Of a stretch of DNA of 64,000 bases, positions 15,166-23,225 are shown in pieces. Source of the stretch: Paenibacillus sp. J5C2022 (GTDB lineage: Bacteria; Bacillota; Bacilli; Paenibacillales; Paenibacillaceae). Position 1 is the stretch's first letter; each line of letters starts with the position of its first letter. The notes beneath the pieces are model-generated. The model did not search any database and was not told the origin of the DNA. It saw only the letters and a program-made list of their open reading frames with translations. Location of the stretch: positions 1-64,000 of the forward strand of contig NZ_JAOQJC010000036.1 in NCBI RefSeq assembly GCF_025567625.1, given 5' to 3'. The position numbers and the translations under genes were made by a program.

Positions 15166-16929
15166 ATGGCGAAGGACAGAAAGGTTGAACCGGTGGGCGG
15201 ACCGCCGAGCGATGTGGAAATATTGAAGCTGGAGAGCAATTACTTGCGGGGATCGCTTGTAGAGACGCTGGCCAACCGGATTACAGGCGGCATGTCGGAG
15301 CTGGACAATCGGCTGATGAAGTTCCACGGCAGCTATATGCAGGATGACAGGGACGTTCGCAATGAGCGTCAGAAGCAGAAGCTGGAGCCCGCATATCAAT
15401 TCATGCTGCGCGTGGTCACGCCGGGCGGCGTGGCGACTCCGGAGCAATGGCTGGAGATCGACAAGCTTGCCCAGAAGTATGGGAACGGCAGCATCAAGCT
15501 GACGACTAGACAGGCGTTCCAGCTGCATGGCGTGCTGAAATGGAATTTGAAAGAAACGATCAAGACGATTAACGATGCCATGCTCACGACACTGGCGGCG
15601 TGCGGGGACGTCAGCCGGAATGTGATGTGCAATCCCAATCCCCATCAGTCCGATATACATGGCGAAGTATTCCAATGGTCGCAGCAGCTGACGAAGCATC
15701 TTGCGCCTCGTACGCCCGCCTATCACGAGATATGGCTGGACGGCGAGAAGGTGAATATGAATGAATTCCTTGCTTCGGAGGATAAGGAGACTGCCGTCAC
15801 GGATACTTCCGCTACGGAGGTGGAACCGATCTATGGGAGAGTCTATCTGCCGCGCAAGTTCAAGATTGGCATCGCTGTGCCGCCATCCAATGATGTGGAT
15901 GTGTTCTCCCAGGATGTTGGATTTATCGCAATTGTGGAGAAGGGAAAGCTGATCGGCTTCAATGTAGCTGTCGGAGGCGGCATGGGGATGACGCACGGCG
16001 ATACCGCGACATACCCTCAGCTTGCAAGAGTGATTGGCTTCTGCGAGCCTGACCGTATTCTGGACGTGGCAGAGAAGGCCGTCACCATTCAGCGCGATTA
16101 CGGCAATCGCTCCGTACGGAAGTATGCCCGGTTCAAATATACGATCGACCGCCATGGGCTGGATTGGTTCGTAGAAGAACTGCATGAGCGTCTGGGGTGG
16201 AAGCTGGAAGAGGCCCGTCCGTATCACTTCGACAACACGGGAGACCGTTATGGCTGGGTGAAAGGGAAGAACGGCAAGTGGCATTTCACCATGTACGTCT
16301 CCAGCGGGCGCATCGTCGATCAGGACAATCGGCTGTTGATGACAGGGCTGCGGGAAATCGCGAAGTTGCATACGGGCGATTTCCGCTTGACGGCCAATCA
16401 GAATCTGATGATAGCCGGCGTAAGCAGCAAGAAGAAGGCGAAGATCGAAGAGCTGCTGGAGCAATACGGCATCTCTGAAGGAAGCCATCATTCGGCCCTT
16501 CGCCGCAGCTCCTTGTCCTGCGTCGCTCTGCCGACATGCGGTCTTGCGATGGCGGAGGCGGAGCGTTACTTGCCGGATCTCATCGGCAAGCTGGAGCCGG
16601 TGCTGGAGGAGGCGGGCTTGCGCGATGAAGAGATCAACATCCGCATGACAGGCTGCCCGAACGGCTGCGCGCGGCCTGCGCTTGGCGAGATTGCGTTCAT
16701 CGGCAAGTCGCCGGGCAAGTACAATATGTATATGGGAGCCGGCTTCTCCGGGAATCGGCTGAGCAAGCTGTACCGCGAGAACATCGGCGAGGAAGACATT
16801 ATAGATACGCTGTCTCCGATTATTAAGCACTATGCGTCAGAGCGGGAGCAAGGCGAGCATTTCGGCGATTTTGTTATTCGAGCGGGCTATGTTAAAGCCG
16901 TGGAATCCGGGCTGGATTTCCACAGCTGA
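15166..16929 (+). CDS. cysI: Sulfite reductase (NADPH) hemoprotein beta subunit
   Basis: This 587-aa subunit reduces sulfite to sulfide at a siroheme-[4Fe-4S] centre. The cluster cysteines are visible as C452-x5-C458 (CVALPTC) and C497-x3-C501 (CPNGC). The siroheme and substrate region GDVSRNVMCNPNP and the two nitrite/sulfite-reductase half-domains with TTRQAFQLHG and RLTANQNLM are also present. GGAG precedes the ATG. It lies directly after cysJ and is followed by a strong terminator, giving a two-gene operon for the last step of assimilatory sulfate reduction. Confidence 0.95.
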   Translation: MAKDRKVEPVGGPPSDVEILKLESNYLRGSLVETLANRITGGMSELDNRLMKFHGSYMQDDRDVRNERQKQKLEPAYQFMLRVVTPGGVATPEQWLEIDKLAQKYGNGSIKLTTRQAFQLHGVLKWNLKETIKTINDAMLTTLAACGDVSRNVMCNPNPHQSDIHGEVFQWSQQLTKHLAPRTPAYHEIWLDGEKVNMNEFLASEDKETAVTDTSATEVEPIYGRVYLPRKFKIGIAVPPSNDVDVFSQDVGFIAIVEKGKLIGFNVAVGGGMGMTHGDTATYPQLARVIGFCEPDRILDVAEKAVTIQRDYGNRSVRKYARFKYTIDRHGLDWFVEELHERLGWKLEEARPYHFDNTGDRYGWVKGKNGKWHFTMYVSSGRIVDQDNRLLMTGLREIAKLHTGDFRLTANQNLMIAGVSSKKKAKIEELLEQYGISEGSHHSALRRSSLSCVALPTCGLAMAEAERYLPDLIGKLEPVLEEAGLRDEEINIRMTGCPNGCARPALGEIAFIGKSPGKYNMYMGAGFSGNRLSKLYRENIGEEDIIDTLSPIIKHYASEREQGEHFGDFVIRAGYVKAVESGLDFHS

Positions 16930-16952
16930 TTAGGACAAGGACAAAGATCGAG

Positions 16953-17001
16953 ATACGCAAGTGTTCCTGGCGGCGGCCGGGGATGCTTGCGTATTTTTTT
17001 A
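16953..17001 (+). terminator. Intrinsic terminator of cysJI
   Basis: ATACGCAAG pairs perfectly with CTTGCGTAT and is followed by a run of T. The 24-nt loop is GC-rich. Confidence 0.85.
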
Positions 17002-17090
17002 TTGCAAACATAGAGAATACTCCTGGCTCTAAGCTGCCTTTCAATTTTCGACAATATAGCAATAAGAAAATTCGATTAATAAACAACGGC

Positions 17091-17385
17091 GGGCTGTAGG
17101 CGAAGTAGCCTCGGTTGGGAGTAGGAAAGTGTGTGAATGGCGGGCTGCAGGCGATGTAACCTCGGTTGGAGGTAGAAAAGTGTGCGAATGGTGAGCTGTA
17201 GGCGATGTGACCTCGGTTGGAGGTAGCAAAGTGTGCGAATGGTTGGCTGCAAGCGATGTAGCCTCGGTTGGAGGTAGCAAAGTGTGCGAATAGTTGGCTG
17301 CAAGCGATGTGACCTCGGTTGGAGGTAGAAAAGTGTACGAATGATGAGCTGCAGGCGATGTGACCCTGGTCGGAGAATATCGCAA
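17091..17385. repeat. Tandem array of ~51-bp repeats (family B, about 6 units)
   Basis: The unit runs roughly GGCTGCAGGCGATGTGACCT, then CGGTTGGAGGTAGCAAAGTG, and repeats every 51 bp with 5-15% divergence; the last copy is degenerate. Each unit contains a small hairpin ACCTC-GGTTG-GAGGT. Since 51 is a multiple of three, the minus strand stays open, but the resulting proteins are repeats without a ribosome site and I do not call them genes. The array fills most of the gap between cysI and the isomerase gene. Confidence 0.8.
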
Positions 17386-17504
17386 TACGAGTTAAACAAA
17401 GAAACATATTTGCAAACGACAGACAAGTTGCCTACAGCGTCATTTGCTATACTTGGGAGGTTAAATGCTATCTACTAATTATGTGAGAAGCGAGGCGGGA
17501 AACG

Positions 17505-18269
17505 ATGGAAAAATCGACGATCGGCGCTCAATTGTACACGCTTAGAGATTATTGCAAGGATGAAGAGGGGTTGAAGCGAACGCTTCATAAAGTAAGGGAA
17601 ATCGGATACGAGACGGTACAGGTATCGGGAATTGGCCCCATTGCACCCGAGGTGGTGAAGCGTGCCGCAGATGATGCGGGAGTCAGCATATGCGCTACCC
17701 ATGTCAGCTTCGATGAGATTCGGGACAGCTTCGAGGCAACAGTGGAAAAGCATAAGCTGTGGGGGTGCAGCTACGTAGGTATAGGCGGCATACCGGTGCC
17801 ATATCGCGAAGGGGAAGAGGGTTATGTCAGGTTCGCGCACGAGGCAAGCGAGCAGGCAAGGAAGCTGAAGGAGCAAGGCTTGCAGTTTATTTATCACAAT
17901 CATGCATTTGAATATCAAAAGTATGCGGGGAGAACGGCGATGGATATTCTCCGTGAAGAGAGCGATCCCGGCGCCTTCGGGTTTGAGCTGGACACGTATT
18001 GGGTGCAGGCGGGCGGCGCCAATCCCGTTGAAGCAATCTATGGGGTGAAAGGGCGCATGGGCGTCATTCATCTGAAGGATATGGCCATTGTCGATAATAA
18101 GCAGGTGTTCGCTGAGATTGGTGAAGGGAACATGAATTTCCGTGAGATTCTGAAGGCTTGCCGCGAGACGGGAGTGGAGTGGTATGTCGTCGAGCAGGAC
18201 GTATGTCCCGGCGATCCGTTCGAAAGTCTGGCCATCAGCTATCGTTATCTCAGCGGACTGGCGGAATAG
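17505..18269 (+). CDS. Sugar phosphate isomerase/epimerase (xylose-isomerase-like TIM barrel)
   Basis: The 254-aa protein starts GAQLYTLRDYCKDEEGLKRT, typical of the AP-endonuclease-2 / IolE-IolH type TIM barrel. Metal-ligand positions are recognisable in THVSFDEI, IYHNHAFEY (the conserved NH-x-E), FELDTYWV, VIHLKDM and VEQDVCPGD. Enzymes of this family act on sugars, inositol derivatives or hydroxypyruvate; the substrate cannot be told here. The ATG is preceded by GAGGCGGG. It appears monocistronic, with its own terminator, and lies between two intergenic repeat arrays. Confidence 0.85.
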   Translation: MEKSTIGAQLYTLRDYCKDEEGLKRTLHKVREIGYETVQVSGIGPIAPEVVKRAADDAGVSICATHVSFDEIRDSFEATVEKHKLWGCSYVGIGGIPVPYREGEEGYVRFAHEASEQARKLKEQGLQFIYHNHAFEYQKYAGRTAMDILREESDPGAFGFELDTYWVQAGGANPVEAIYGVKGRMGVIHLKDMAIVDNKQVFAEIGEGNMNFREILKACRETGVEWYVVEQDVCPGDPFESLAISYRYLSGLAE

Positions 18270-18277
18270 GGTGAATA

Positions 18278-18310
18278 GTCGGCGCGGGCATAGCTCGCGC
18301 CGGCTTCTTC
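18278..18310 (+). terminator. Intrinsic terminator of isomerase gene
   Basis: A 12-bp GC-rich stem with two G-T pairs (GTCGGCGCGGGC with GCTCGCGCCGGC), a 3-nt loop and TTCTTCT after it. Confidence 0.75.
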
Positions 18311-18364
18311 TAGCTCAGATTAGCGAGAAGCGAGAGAACCGGTAGAACCGAGTGCCTTTGTAGG

Positions 18365-18870
18365 TCATGGTTGTTTTCGTATAAAAGTGGCGTGAAGCAC
18401 CCGGGTAGCAGGAGTTTTGTATGATTTTTCGTATAAAAGTGGCGTGAAGCGCCCAGGTAGCAGGAGTTTTGTATGATTTTTCGTATAAAAAGTGGCGAGA
18501 AGCACCCGGGTAGCAGGAGTTTTGTATGATTTTTCGTATAAAAGTGGCGAGAAGCACCCGGGTAGCAGGAGTTTTGTATGATTTTTCGTATAAAAGTGGC
18601 GAGAAGCACCCGGGTAGCAGGAGTTTTGTATGATTTTTCGTATAAAAGTGGCGTGAAGCACCCCGGTAGCAGGAGTTTTGTATGATTTTTCGTATAAAAG
18701 TGGCGTGAAGCACCCAGGTAGCAGGAGTTTTGTATGATTTTTCGTATAAAAGTGGCGTGAAGCACCGGGTAGCAGGAGTTTTGTATGATTTTTCGTATAA
18801 AAGTGGCGTGAAGCACCCGGGTAGTAGGAGTTTTGTATGATTTTTCGTATAAAAGTGGCGTGAAGCGCTC
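18365..18870. repeat. Tandem array of 52-bp repeats (family C, about 10 units)
   Basis: The unit is roughly GTATAAAAGTGGCGTGAAGC, then ACCCGGGTAGCAGGAGTTTT, then GTATGATTTTTC. Successive units start at 18379, 18431, 18483, 18536, 18588, 18640, 18692 and onward, with one single-base insertion and one deletion. The octamer ACCCGGGT is a perfect palindrome in most copies. As 52 is not a multiple of three, the minus strand reads the same unit in three frames in turn, which creates long but meaningless open frames. Confidence 0.88.
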
Positions 18871-18980
18871 GGTGAGCATGAGATTTATACGATTAATCGT
18901 ACAAACGTTGCCTCTTTGACTCGCGGGGAGGACGCTTTGTACGATATTTCGTTTTGGGCAGGAGGGTTCATACAATGCAA

Positions 18981-19016
18981 GACATGAAGGCGACCGACTC
19001 CGGTCGCCTTCATGTC
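18981..19016. terminator. Perfect 16-bp hairpin downstream of the P-type ATPase gene
   Basis: GACATGAAGGCGACCG, loop ACTC and CGGTCGCCTTCATGTC form a perfect stem 20 bp past the ATPase stop on the minus strand. There is no real T-run, so it may be a transcript-end structure rather than a classical terminator. Confidence 0.55.
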
Positions 19017-19037
19017 GCTAATGATACACCGCATTAG

Positions 19038-21194
19038 TTATTTACTAGTTGAAGGAATCGGCGAGTTCGCGCGCGCCGCTGCTAAGTCCTCCTCCTTGCG
19101 CGGCAGGAGCAGCGTCAAGCTGACGAGCGTGACGAATACTGTCGCGCCCATATCCGACAGGATGGCGATCCATAACGTCAGCCAGCCGGGAATCGTCAGC
19201 AGGAGCGCGAAAATCTTCAAGCCCAGAGCGACGAAGATATTAAAGCGGATGATCCGGTTCACGCTGCGCGCCGTTCGGATGGCGCTTGGCAGCTTGCCCA
19301 GATGATCCTGCATTAGCACGATATCTGCAGTCTCGATCGCGCTGTCCGTGCCCTTGCCCATGGCGATTCCAAGCTGGGCGGACGCCAGCGCGGGCGCGTC
19401 GTTAATGCCGTCGCCGACCATGCCCACTTGGCCGTCTGCGGTCAGCTCCTTCACGCGGCGCACTTTATCCTCCGGAAGCAGTCCGCCTTCGAATGCGGAT
19501 ACGCCGACAGCGGCTGCCACCTTCTCGGCCGTTCGGGGGTGGTCGCCCGTCAGCATGACGGTACGCTTAATGCCCAGAGCGTGCAGAGCGGACATGACGG
19601 CTGCGCTCTCTTCCCTTATTTCATCCTGTATGCCGAATAAGCCAAGCACCTTATGCTCATCGGCTCCAATGACAATCGTGAGACCGTCCGCCTTCATCTC
19701 GTCGATCCGCGACTGCACATGGGCGGGTACGGCAAGATGAGCGATGCAAGACTCATTGCCGAGCCAGTAGCGCTGCCCGTCGATCAGGGCTTCCAGTCCT
19801 TTCCCTGTTACTGTCTGCAGCGAATCCGTCTTCTTCACAGCTGTGCCTCGGCTCAGCACTTCCTTCATAATCGCCTTCGCCAGAGGGTGGGAGGAGCCGT
19901 GCTCCATCGCTCCCGCCGCGGTCAAGAAGCGCTCTTCGTCATAGATTTCGAGCTGTGCGACATGCGGCTCGCCCTTGGTCAGCGTGCCGGTCTTGTCGAA
20001 GGCCAGCGTGTCGAGCTTGCCGAGCTGCTCCAGATAGACGCCGCCCTTCACCAGTATGCCGCCACGCGCATTGCGCGAGATGCCGGATACAATGGCGATC
20101 GGCGAGGCCAGTATAAGCGCGCAGGGGCAGCCGACGATGAGCACCGCCAGCCCTTGATACAGCCACGTCTGCCACTCCTGCTGCAACAGCAGGGGAGGCA
20201 GCACCGTAACTAGGGCGGAGATAACCATGATAACAGGGGTGTAGTATTGCGCGAAGCGGTTGATGAACAGCTCCGTCGGCGTCTTCGTCTCCTGCGCTTC
20301 GCGCACGAGATGGAGGATACGCGCCAGGGAGGAATCCTTGTAGGCCTTGTCGATCTCAATGTGCAGCAGTCCCTCGTTATTCACGCTCCCTCCGTAGACA
20401 GAGGAGCCCTCCTCCTTGTCGACGGGCATCGATTCGCCGGTAATCGCCGCTTCGTTCACGGAGCTCCTTCCCTCGATAATGGTGCCGTCGGACGGGATCT
20501 TGGTTCCGGGCTTGATGACGACGATATCTCCCGCCCGCAGCGTCTCGATGGGTACCACGACTTCCTGTCCCTTCACCAGGCGGACCGCTTCCTTCGGCGC
20601 GACTTGCAGCAGGGCTTCCATAGAACGGCGAGCCTTCTCCATGCCCTGCCCCTCCAGCCATTCGTTCAAGCCGAACAGGATGGCGACCAGCGTCGCTTCC
20701 TTCCATTCTCCTATCGCGACAGCCCCGATCAGCGCAACCGTCATGAGCGTATCCATCGTAAATTTCCATTTGAAAATATTGCGAAGCCCCTTCATGAACG
20801 TTACATAGCCGCTGAGCGCCATAGGGATGAGGTAGAGCGTCAGCCCGGCCCAAGGAGCCAATTCGTCGCTCCATAGAAGAGCTGCCGCATAAAGCGCGGC
20901 GGAGAAGGCAACGATAGCGAACATTCGCCTATGTCTTCCACCGTCTGCCGTACTGGGTGTCTCGTGTCCGGATTCGCCGGATTCGCCGCTCATGTCGAGC
21001 GAGGCGCCTTCTTCTTTCAATATCTTCTCCACCTCAGGCATCGAGACGGTTGAATGGACGGACAATATGCCGCTGTTGTAACTAAGTCGAGCGTCTTCTC
21101 CGCCTGGAAGCTTCTTAATTTCCTGCTCCATCTTCCCTGCGCAGTGCCCGCACGTCAATCCTTGCACGCGATATTCCTTCACGTCGGCGCTCAT
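19038..21194 (-). CDS. Heavy-metal (Zn/Cd/Pb) exporting P1B-type ATPase
   Basis: This ~718-aa pump exports divalent soft metals with ATP. It has an N-terminal metal-binding domain (GLTCGHCAGKME), the A-domain TGES motif, the transmembrane metal site CPCAL followed by ILASPIA, the phosphorylation site DKTGTLTKGE, and the hinge GDGINDAPALA. The last helices carry a Lys (GLKIFALLL) and the Asp of LSDMGATV. CPC plus K plus D is characteristic of the ZntA/CadA subgroup rather than copper pumps. I place the start at ATG 21194, 11 nt after AAGGAG; a GTG overlapping the Shine-Dalgarno is less likely. An ArsR/SmtB-type operator covers its promoter, but no such repressor gene lies nearby. Confidence 0.92.
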   Translation of the reverse strand: MSADVKEYRVQGLTCGHCAGKMEQEIKKLPGGEDARLSYNSGILSVHSTVSMPEVEKILKEEGASLDMSGESGESGHETPSTADGGRHRRMFAIVAFSAALYAAALLWSDELAPWAGLTLYLIPMALSGYVTFMKGLRNIFKWKFTMDTLMTVALIGAVAIGEWKEATLVAILFGLNEWLEGQGMEKARRSMEALLQVAPKEAVRLVKGQEVVVPIETLRAGDIVVIKPGTKIPSDGTIIEGRSSVNEAAITGESMPVDKEEGSSVYGGSVNNEGLLHIEIDKAYKDSSLARILHLVREAQETKTPTELFINRFAQYYTPVIMVISALVTVLPPLLLQQEWQTWLYQGLAVLIVGCPCALILASPIAIVSGISRNARGGILVKGGVYLEQLGKLDTLAFDKTGTLTKGEPHVAQLEIYDEERFLTAAGAMEHGSSHPLAKAIMKEVLSRGTAVKKTDSLQTVTGKGLEALIDGQRYWLGNESCIAHLAVPAHVQSRIDEMKADGLTIVIGADEHKVLGLFGIQDEIREESAAVMSALHALGIKRTVMLTGDHPRTAEKVAAAVGVSAFEGGLLPEDKVRRVKELTADGQVGMVGDGINDAPALASAQLGIAMGKGTDSAIETADIVLMQDHLGKLPSAIRTARSVNRIIRFNIFVALGLKIFALLLTIPGWLTLWIAILSDMGATVFVTLVSLTLLLPRKEEDLAAARANSPIPSTSK

Positions 21195-21217
21195 GGTGAC
21201 AGTCACTCCTTACCAAC

Positions 21218-21237
21218 ATATGAATATTTGTTCATAT
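21218..21237. promoter_or_regulatory. ArsR/SmtB-type operator (CzrA/CadC-like)
   Basis: ATATGAATATTTGTTCATAT is a perfect 7-bp inverted repeat with a 6-bp spacer, the classical ArsR-family operator. It overlaps the -10 and the start of transcription of the ATPase gene. Derepression by Zn, Cd or Pb is inferred. Confidence 0.75.
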
Positions 21238-21264
21238 AATATGTTTTTTATCGCAGGATGTCAA
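21236..21264 (-). promoter_or_regulatory. SigA-type promoter of the ATPase gene
   Basis: On the minus strand TTGACA (21264-21259), a 17-bp spacer and TATTAT (21241-21236) form a near-consensus promoter. Confidence 0.8.
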
Positions 21265-21401
21265 ACCCAATTTTGATGGGGGGCTTCAATTAATCGTGAA
21301 TTTTGAACAAATTGTGCGATTTCCCCCAAGGCGGCTATGGAGCAATGAGTCGTCATATGTTACGATTTGTACAGATACTAACTTTATTGAAGAGGTGGAT
21401 C

Positions 21402-22076
21402 ATGAACAAGAAGAAGAAAGGATCGCGCTCCTTCGTTGTCTATACAGCGATAGTAGTCGCATTAATCGTCGCATTATTCGCAGTGAACCAGCTTCAGGAG
21501 AAGAAGGAGAATACCGACAAGAAGATGGGCGAAGCGCCGTCCATCGAAGGCCAGCCGGTGATGGGAGACGAGAATGCGGCTGTGACGGTCGTGGAATTCG
21601 GAGACTTCAAGTGCCCGACATGCAAAGCTTGGGGCGAATCTCTGTGGCCGGAGCTGAAGAAGGAGTTCGTTGATACGGGCAAAGTGAAATTCTCGCATGT
21701 GAACGTGCTGTTCCACGGGGAAGAGTCACGCATGGCTTCGCTTGCCAGCGAGACGATCCTGCAGCTGCATCCGGACCAGTACTGGACGTTCCACAAGGCG
21801 CTGTACGACGCACAGCCGCAGAATCATGACGATACATGGGTATCCGAGGATAGCATGCTGGAGATTGCGAAGGCGGCCATACCGGAGCTGGACGAGCAGA
21901 AATTCCTCGACACAATCAAGGCGGATGCGACGGCGGACGCTGTCAATCAGGACATTTCGCTTGTGAATAAATTCAATGTGCAGTTGACGCCAACGATTAT
22001 GGTGAACGATAAGATGATTGCCAATCCGCTTGACTACGCGGCCATCCAGGCGGCTATCGAGTCAGAGCTCAAGTAG
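21402..22076 (+). CDS. bdbD: DsbA-like thiol-disulfide oxidoreductase
   Basis: The ~224-aa membrane-anchored protein introduces disulfide bonds in exported proteins. One N-terminal membrane helix (VVYTAIVVALIVALFAV) precedes a thioredoxin-fold domain with active site CPTC (EFGDFKCPTCKAW) and the cis-proline region VQLTPTIMVN. It begins at the ATG behind AAGAGGTGG; the frame continues upstream without family features. The partner bdbC follows 12 bp later, so the pair forms an operon as in other Bacillales. Confidence 0.92.
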   Translation: MNKKKKGSRSFVVYTAIVVALIVALFAVNQLQEKKENTDKKMGEAPSIEGQPVMGDENAAVTVVEFGDFKCPTCKAWGESLWPELKKEFVDTGKVKFSHVNVLFHGEESRMASLASETILQLHPDQYWTFHKALYDAQPQNHDDTWVSEDSMLEIAKAAIPELDEQKFLDTIKADATADAVNQDISLVNKFNVQLTPTIMVNDKMIANPLDYAAIQAAIESELK

Positions 22077-22088
22077 GGGAGCGAACGA

Positions 22089-22502
22089 ATGAGAAGGAAC
22101 GCATTGAATCTGGCTTGGCTGGTGGCGGTAGTCGCCACGCTTGGCAGCTTGTATTTCAGTGAGGTCAGAGGGTTTATTCCATGCGAGATGTGCTGGTATC
22201 AGCGCATTCTGATGTACCCGCTCAGCATCATATTGGGCATTGCCGCCTTCCACGGCGAGCACTCCATTCGCAAGTATGCGCTGCCGTTGTCTATACTGGG
22301 CATTTTCGTCTCCACCTTTCATTATATGGAGCAGAAAATACCGGGTTTTGCCGCCATTAAGCCATGTGCGCAAGGCGTTCCTTGCGATGTCGCCTATATT
22401 AACTGGCTGGGATTCATTACTATACCGTTCCTGGCGCTGATCGGCTTTATTGTGATAACGGTGCTGCTGCTGATGGCCAGACCGACGGAGCAGGGGGAAT
22501 AA
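22089..22502 (+). CDS. bdbC: DsbB-like disulfide bond formation protein
   Basis: This 137-aa protein has four membrane helices. It reoxidises BdbD and hands the electrons to quinone. The two redox Cys pairs are visible: C-E-M-C in FIPCEMCWYQRI and the pair in IKPCAQGVPCDV. Length and topology are normal for BdbC. Six bases separate it from the response regulator gene, so the redox pair may share a transcript with the two-component genes. Confidence 0.93.
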   Translation: MRRNALNLAWLVAVVATLGSLYFSEVRGFIPCEMCWYQRILMYPLSIILGIAAFHGEHSIRKYALPLSILGIFVSTFHYMEQKIPGFAAIKPCAQGVPCDVAYINWLGFITIPFLALIGFIVITVLLLMARPTEQGE

Positions 22503-22507
22503 CGGCC

Positions 22508-23224
22508 ATGCGGGGGAACATACTGCTGATCGAGGATGATGCCTCGATCAGCGAGATGGTGTCCGATTACTTGCAGAAGGAAGGCTATCATATTACGCTG
22601 GCGGAGAGCGGGACGGCTGCGCTGGAGCGATTCCGCGAAGGCGCGTACGATCTGGTGCTGCTGGATCTGATGCTTCCCGGCATAAGCGGGCTGGAGCTGC
22701 TTCAGCAGTTCCGCAGCACCAGCCGCGTGCCGATCCTCATTCTGTCCGCCAAGGATGGCGAGGTGGACAAGGCGCTTGGGCTGCGATTCGGCGCCGACGA
22801 TTACATTGCCAAGCCGTTCTCCCTGCTGGAGCTCGCCGCACGTGTGGAGGCGTCGATTCGCAGGGCGACCCAATATGCGGCCGATGCGACGGCGGTCCGA
22901 GAGAGCGAAGGCGGAGAGACGGAAGCGCTCGTAGTAGGCGAGCTTCATGTCGATCCGCCTAATTTCTCCGTGAAGAAGCGGGGCGAGGAGCTGAAGCTGA
23001 CGGCGAAGGAATTCAACATTCTGAAGCTGTTCGTGCAGCATCCGACGCGCGTCTATACGAAAGCGATGCTCTATGAGCTGGTATGGGGAGATTCCTACTA
23101 CGGCGATGAGAATGTCATTAACGTGCATATGAGACGGCTGCGCGAGAAGATTGAGGATGATCCGTCCAATCCCCGTTATATCAAGACACTGTGGGGCATT
23201 GGCTATAAATTGGGGGAACAGTAG
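22508..23224 (+). CDS. OmpR/PhoB-family response regulator
   Basis: The 238-aa protein has a receiver domain (IEDDASI acidic pocket, phospho-acceptor Asp in LVLLDLMLPG, Lys in YIAKPFSL) and a winged-helix effector domain (KLTAKEFNILKLF ... VINVHMRRLREKIEDD ... GIGYKL). The kinase gene begins one base after its stop. The closest arrangement I know is Bacillus YcbL-YcbM-YcbN-YcbO, a two-component system with an ABC exporter, where the regulator controls the transporter genes behind it. Confidence 0.9.
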   Translation: MRGNILLIEDDASISEMVSDYLQKEGYHITLAESGTAALERFREGAYDLVLLDLMLPGISGLELLQQFRSTSRVPILILSAKDGEVDKALGLRFGADDYIAKPFSLLELAARVEASIRRATQYAADATAVRESEGGETEALVVGELHVDPPNFSVKKRGEELKLTAKEFNILKLFVQHPTRVYTKAMLYELVWGDSYYGDENVINVHMRRLREKIEDDPSNPRYIKTLWGIGYKLGEQ

Positions 23225-23225
23225 T

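Noticed and set aside
15007..16830. 607-codon minus-strand frame across cysI
   Set aside because: It is exactly antisense to cysI, has no ribosome site, and its sequence resembles no protein; cysI has full motif support.
17041..17426. Overlapping minus-strand frames with repeats such as RGHIACSSPFAHFSTSN
   Set aside because: They are translations of the 51-bp repeat array in three frames, with no Shine-Dalgarno and no homology.
18310..18975. Minus-strand frame of 221 codons with repeats YEKSYKTPATRVL, FIRKIIQNSCYPG, FYTKNHTKLLLPG
   Set aside because: The three peptide repeats are the same 52-bp DNA unit read in three successive frames, proof of a non-coding tandem repeat.
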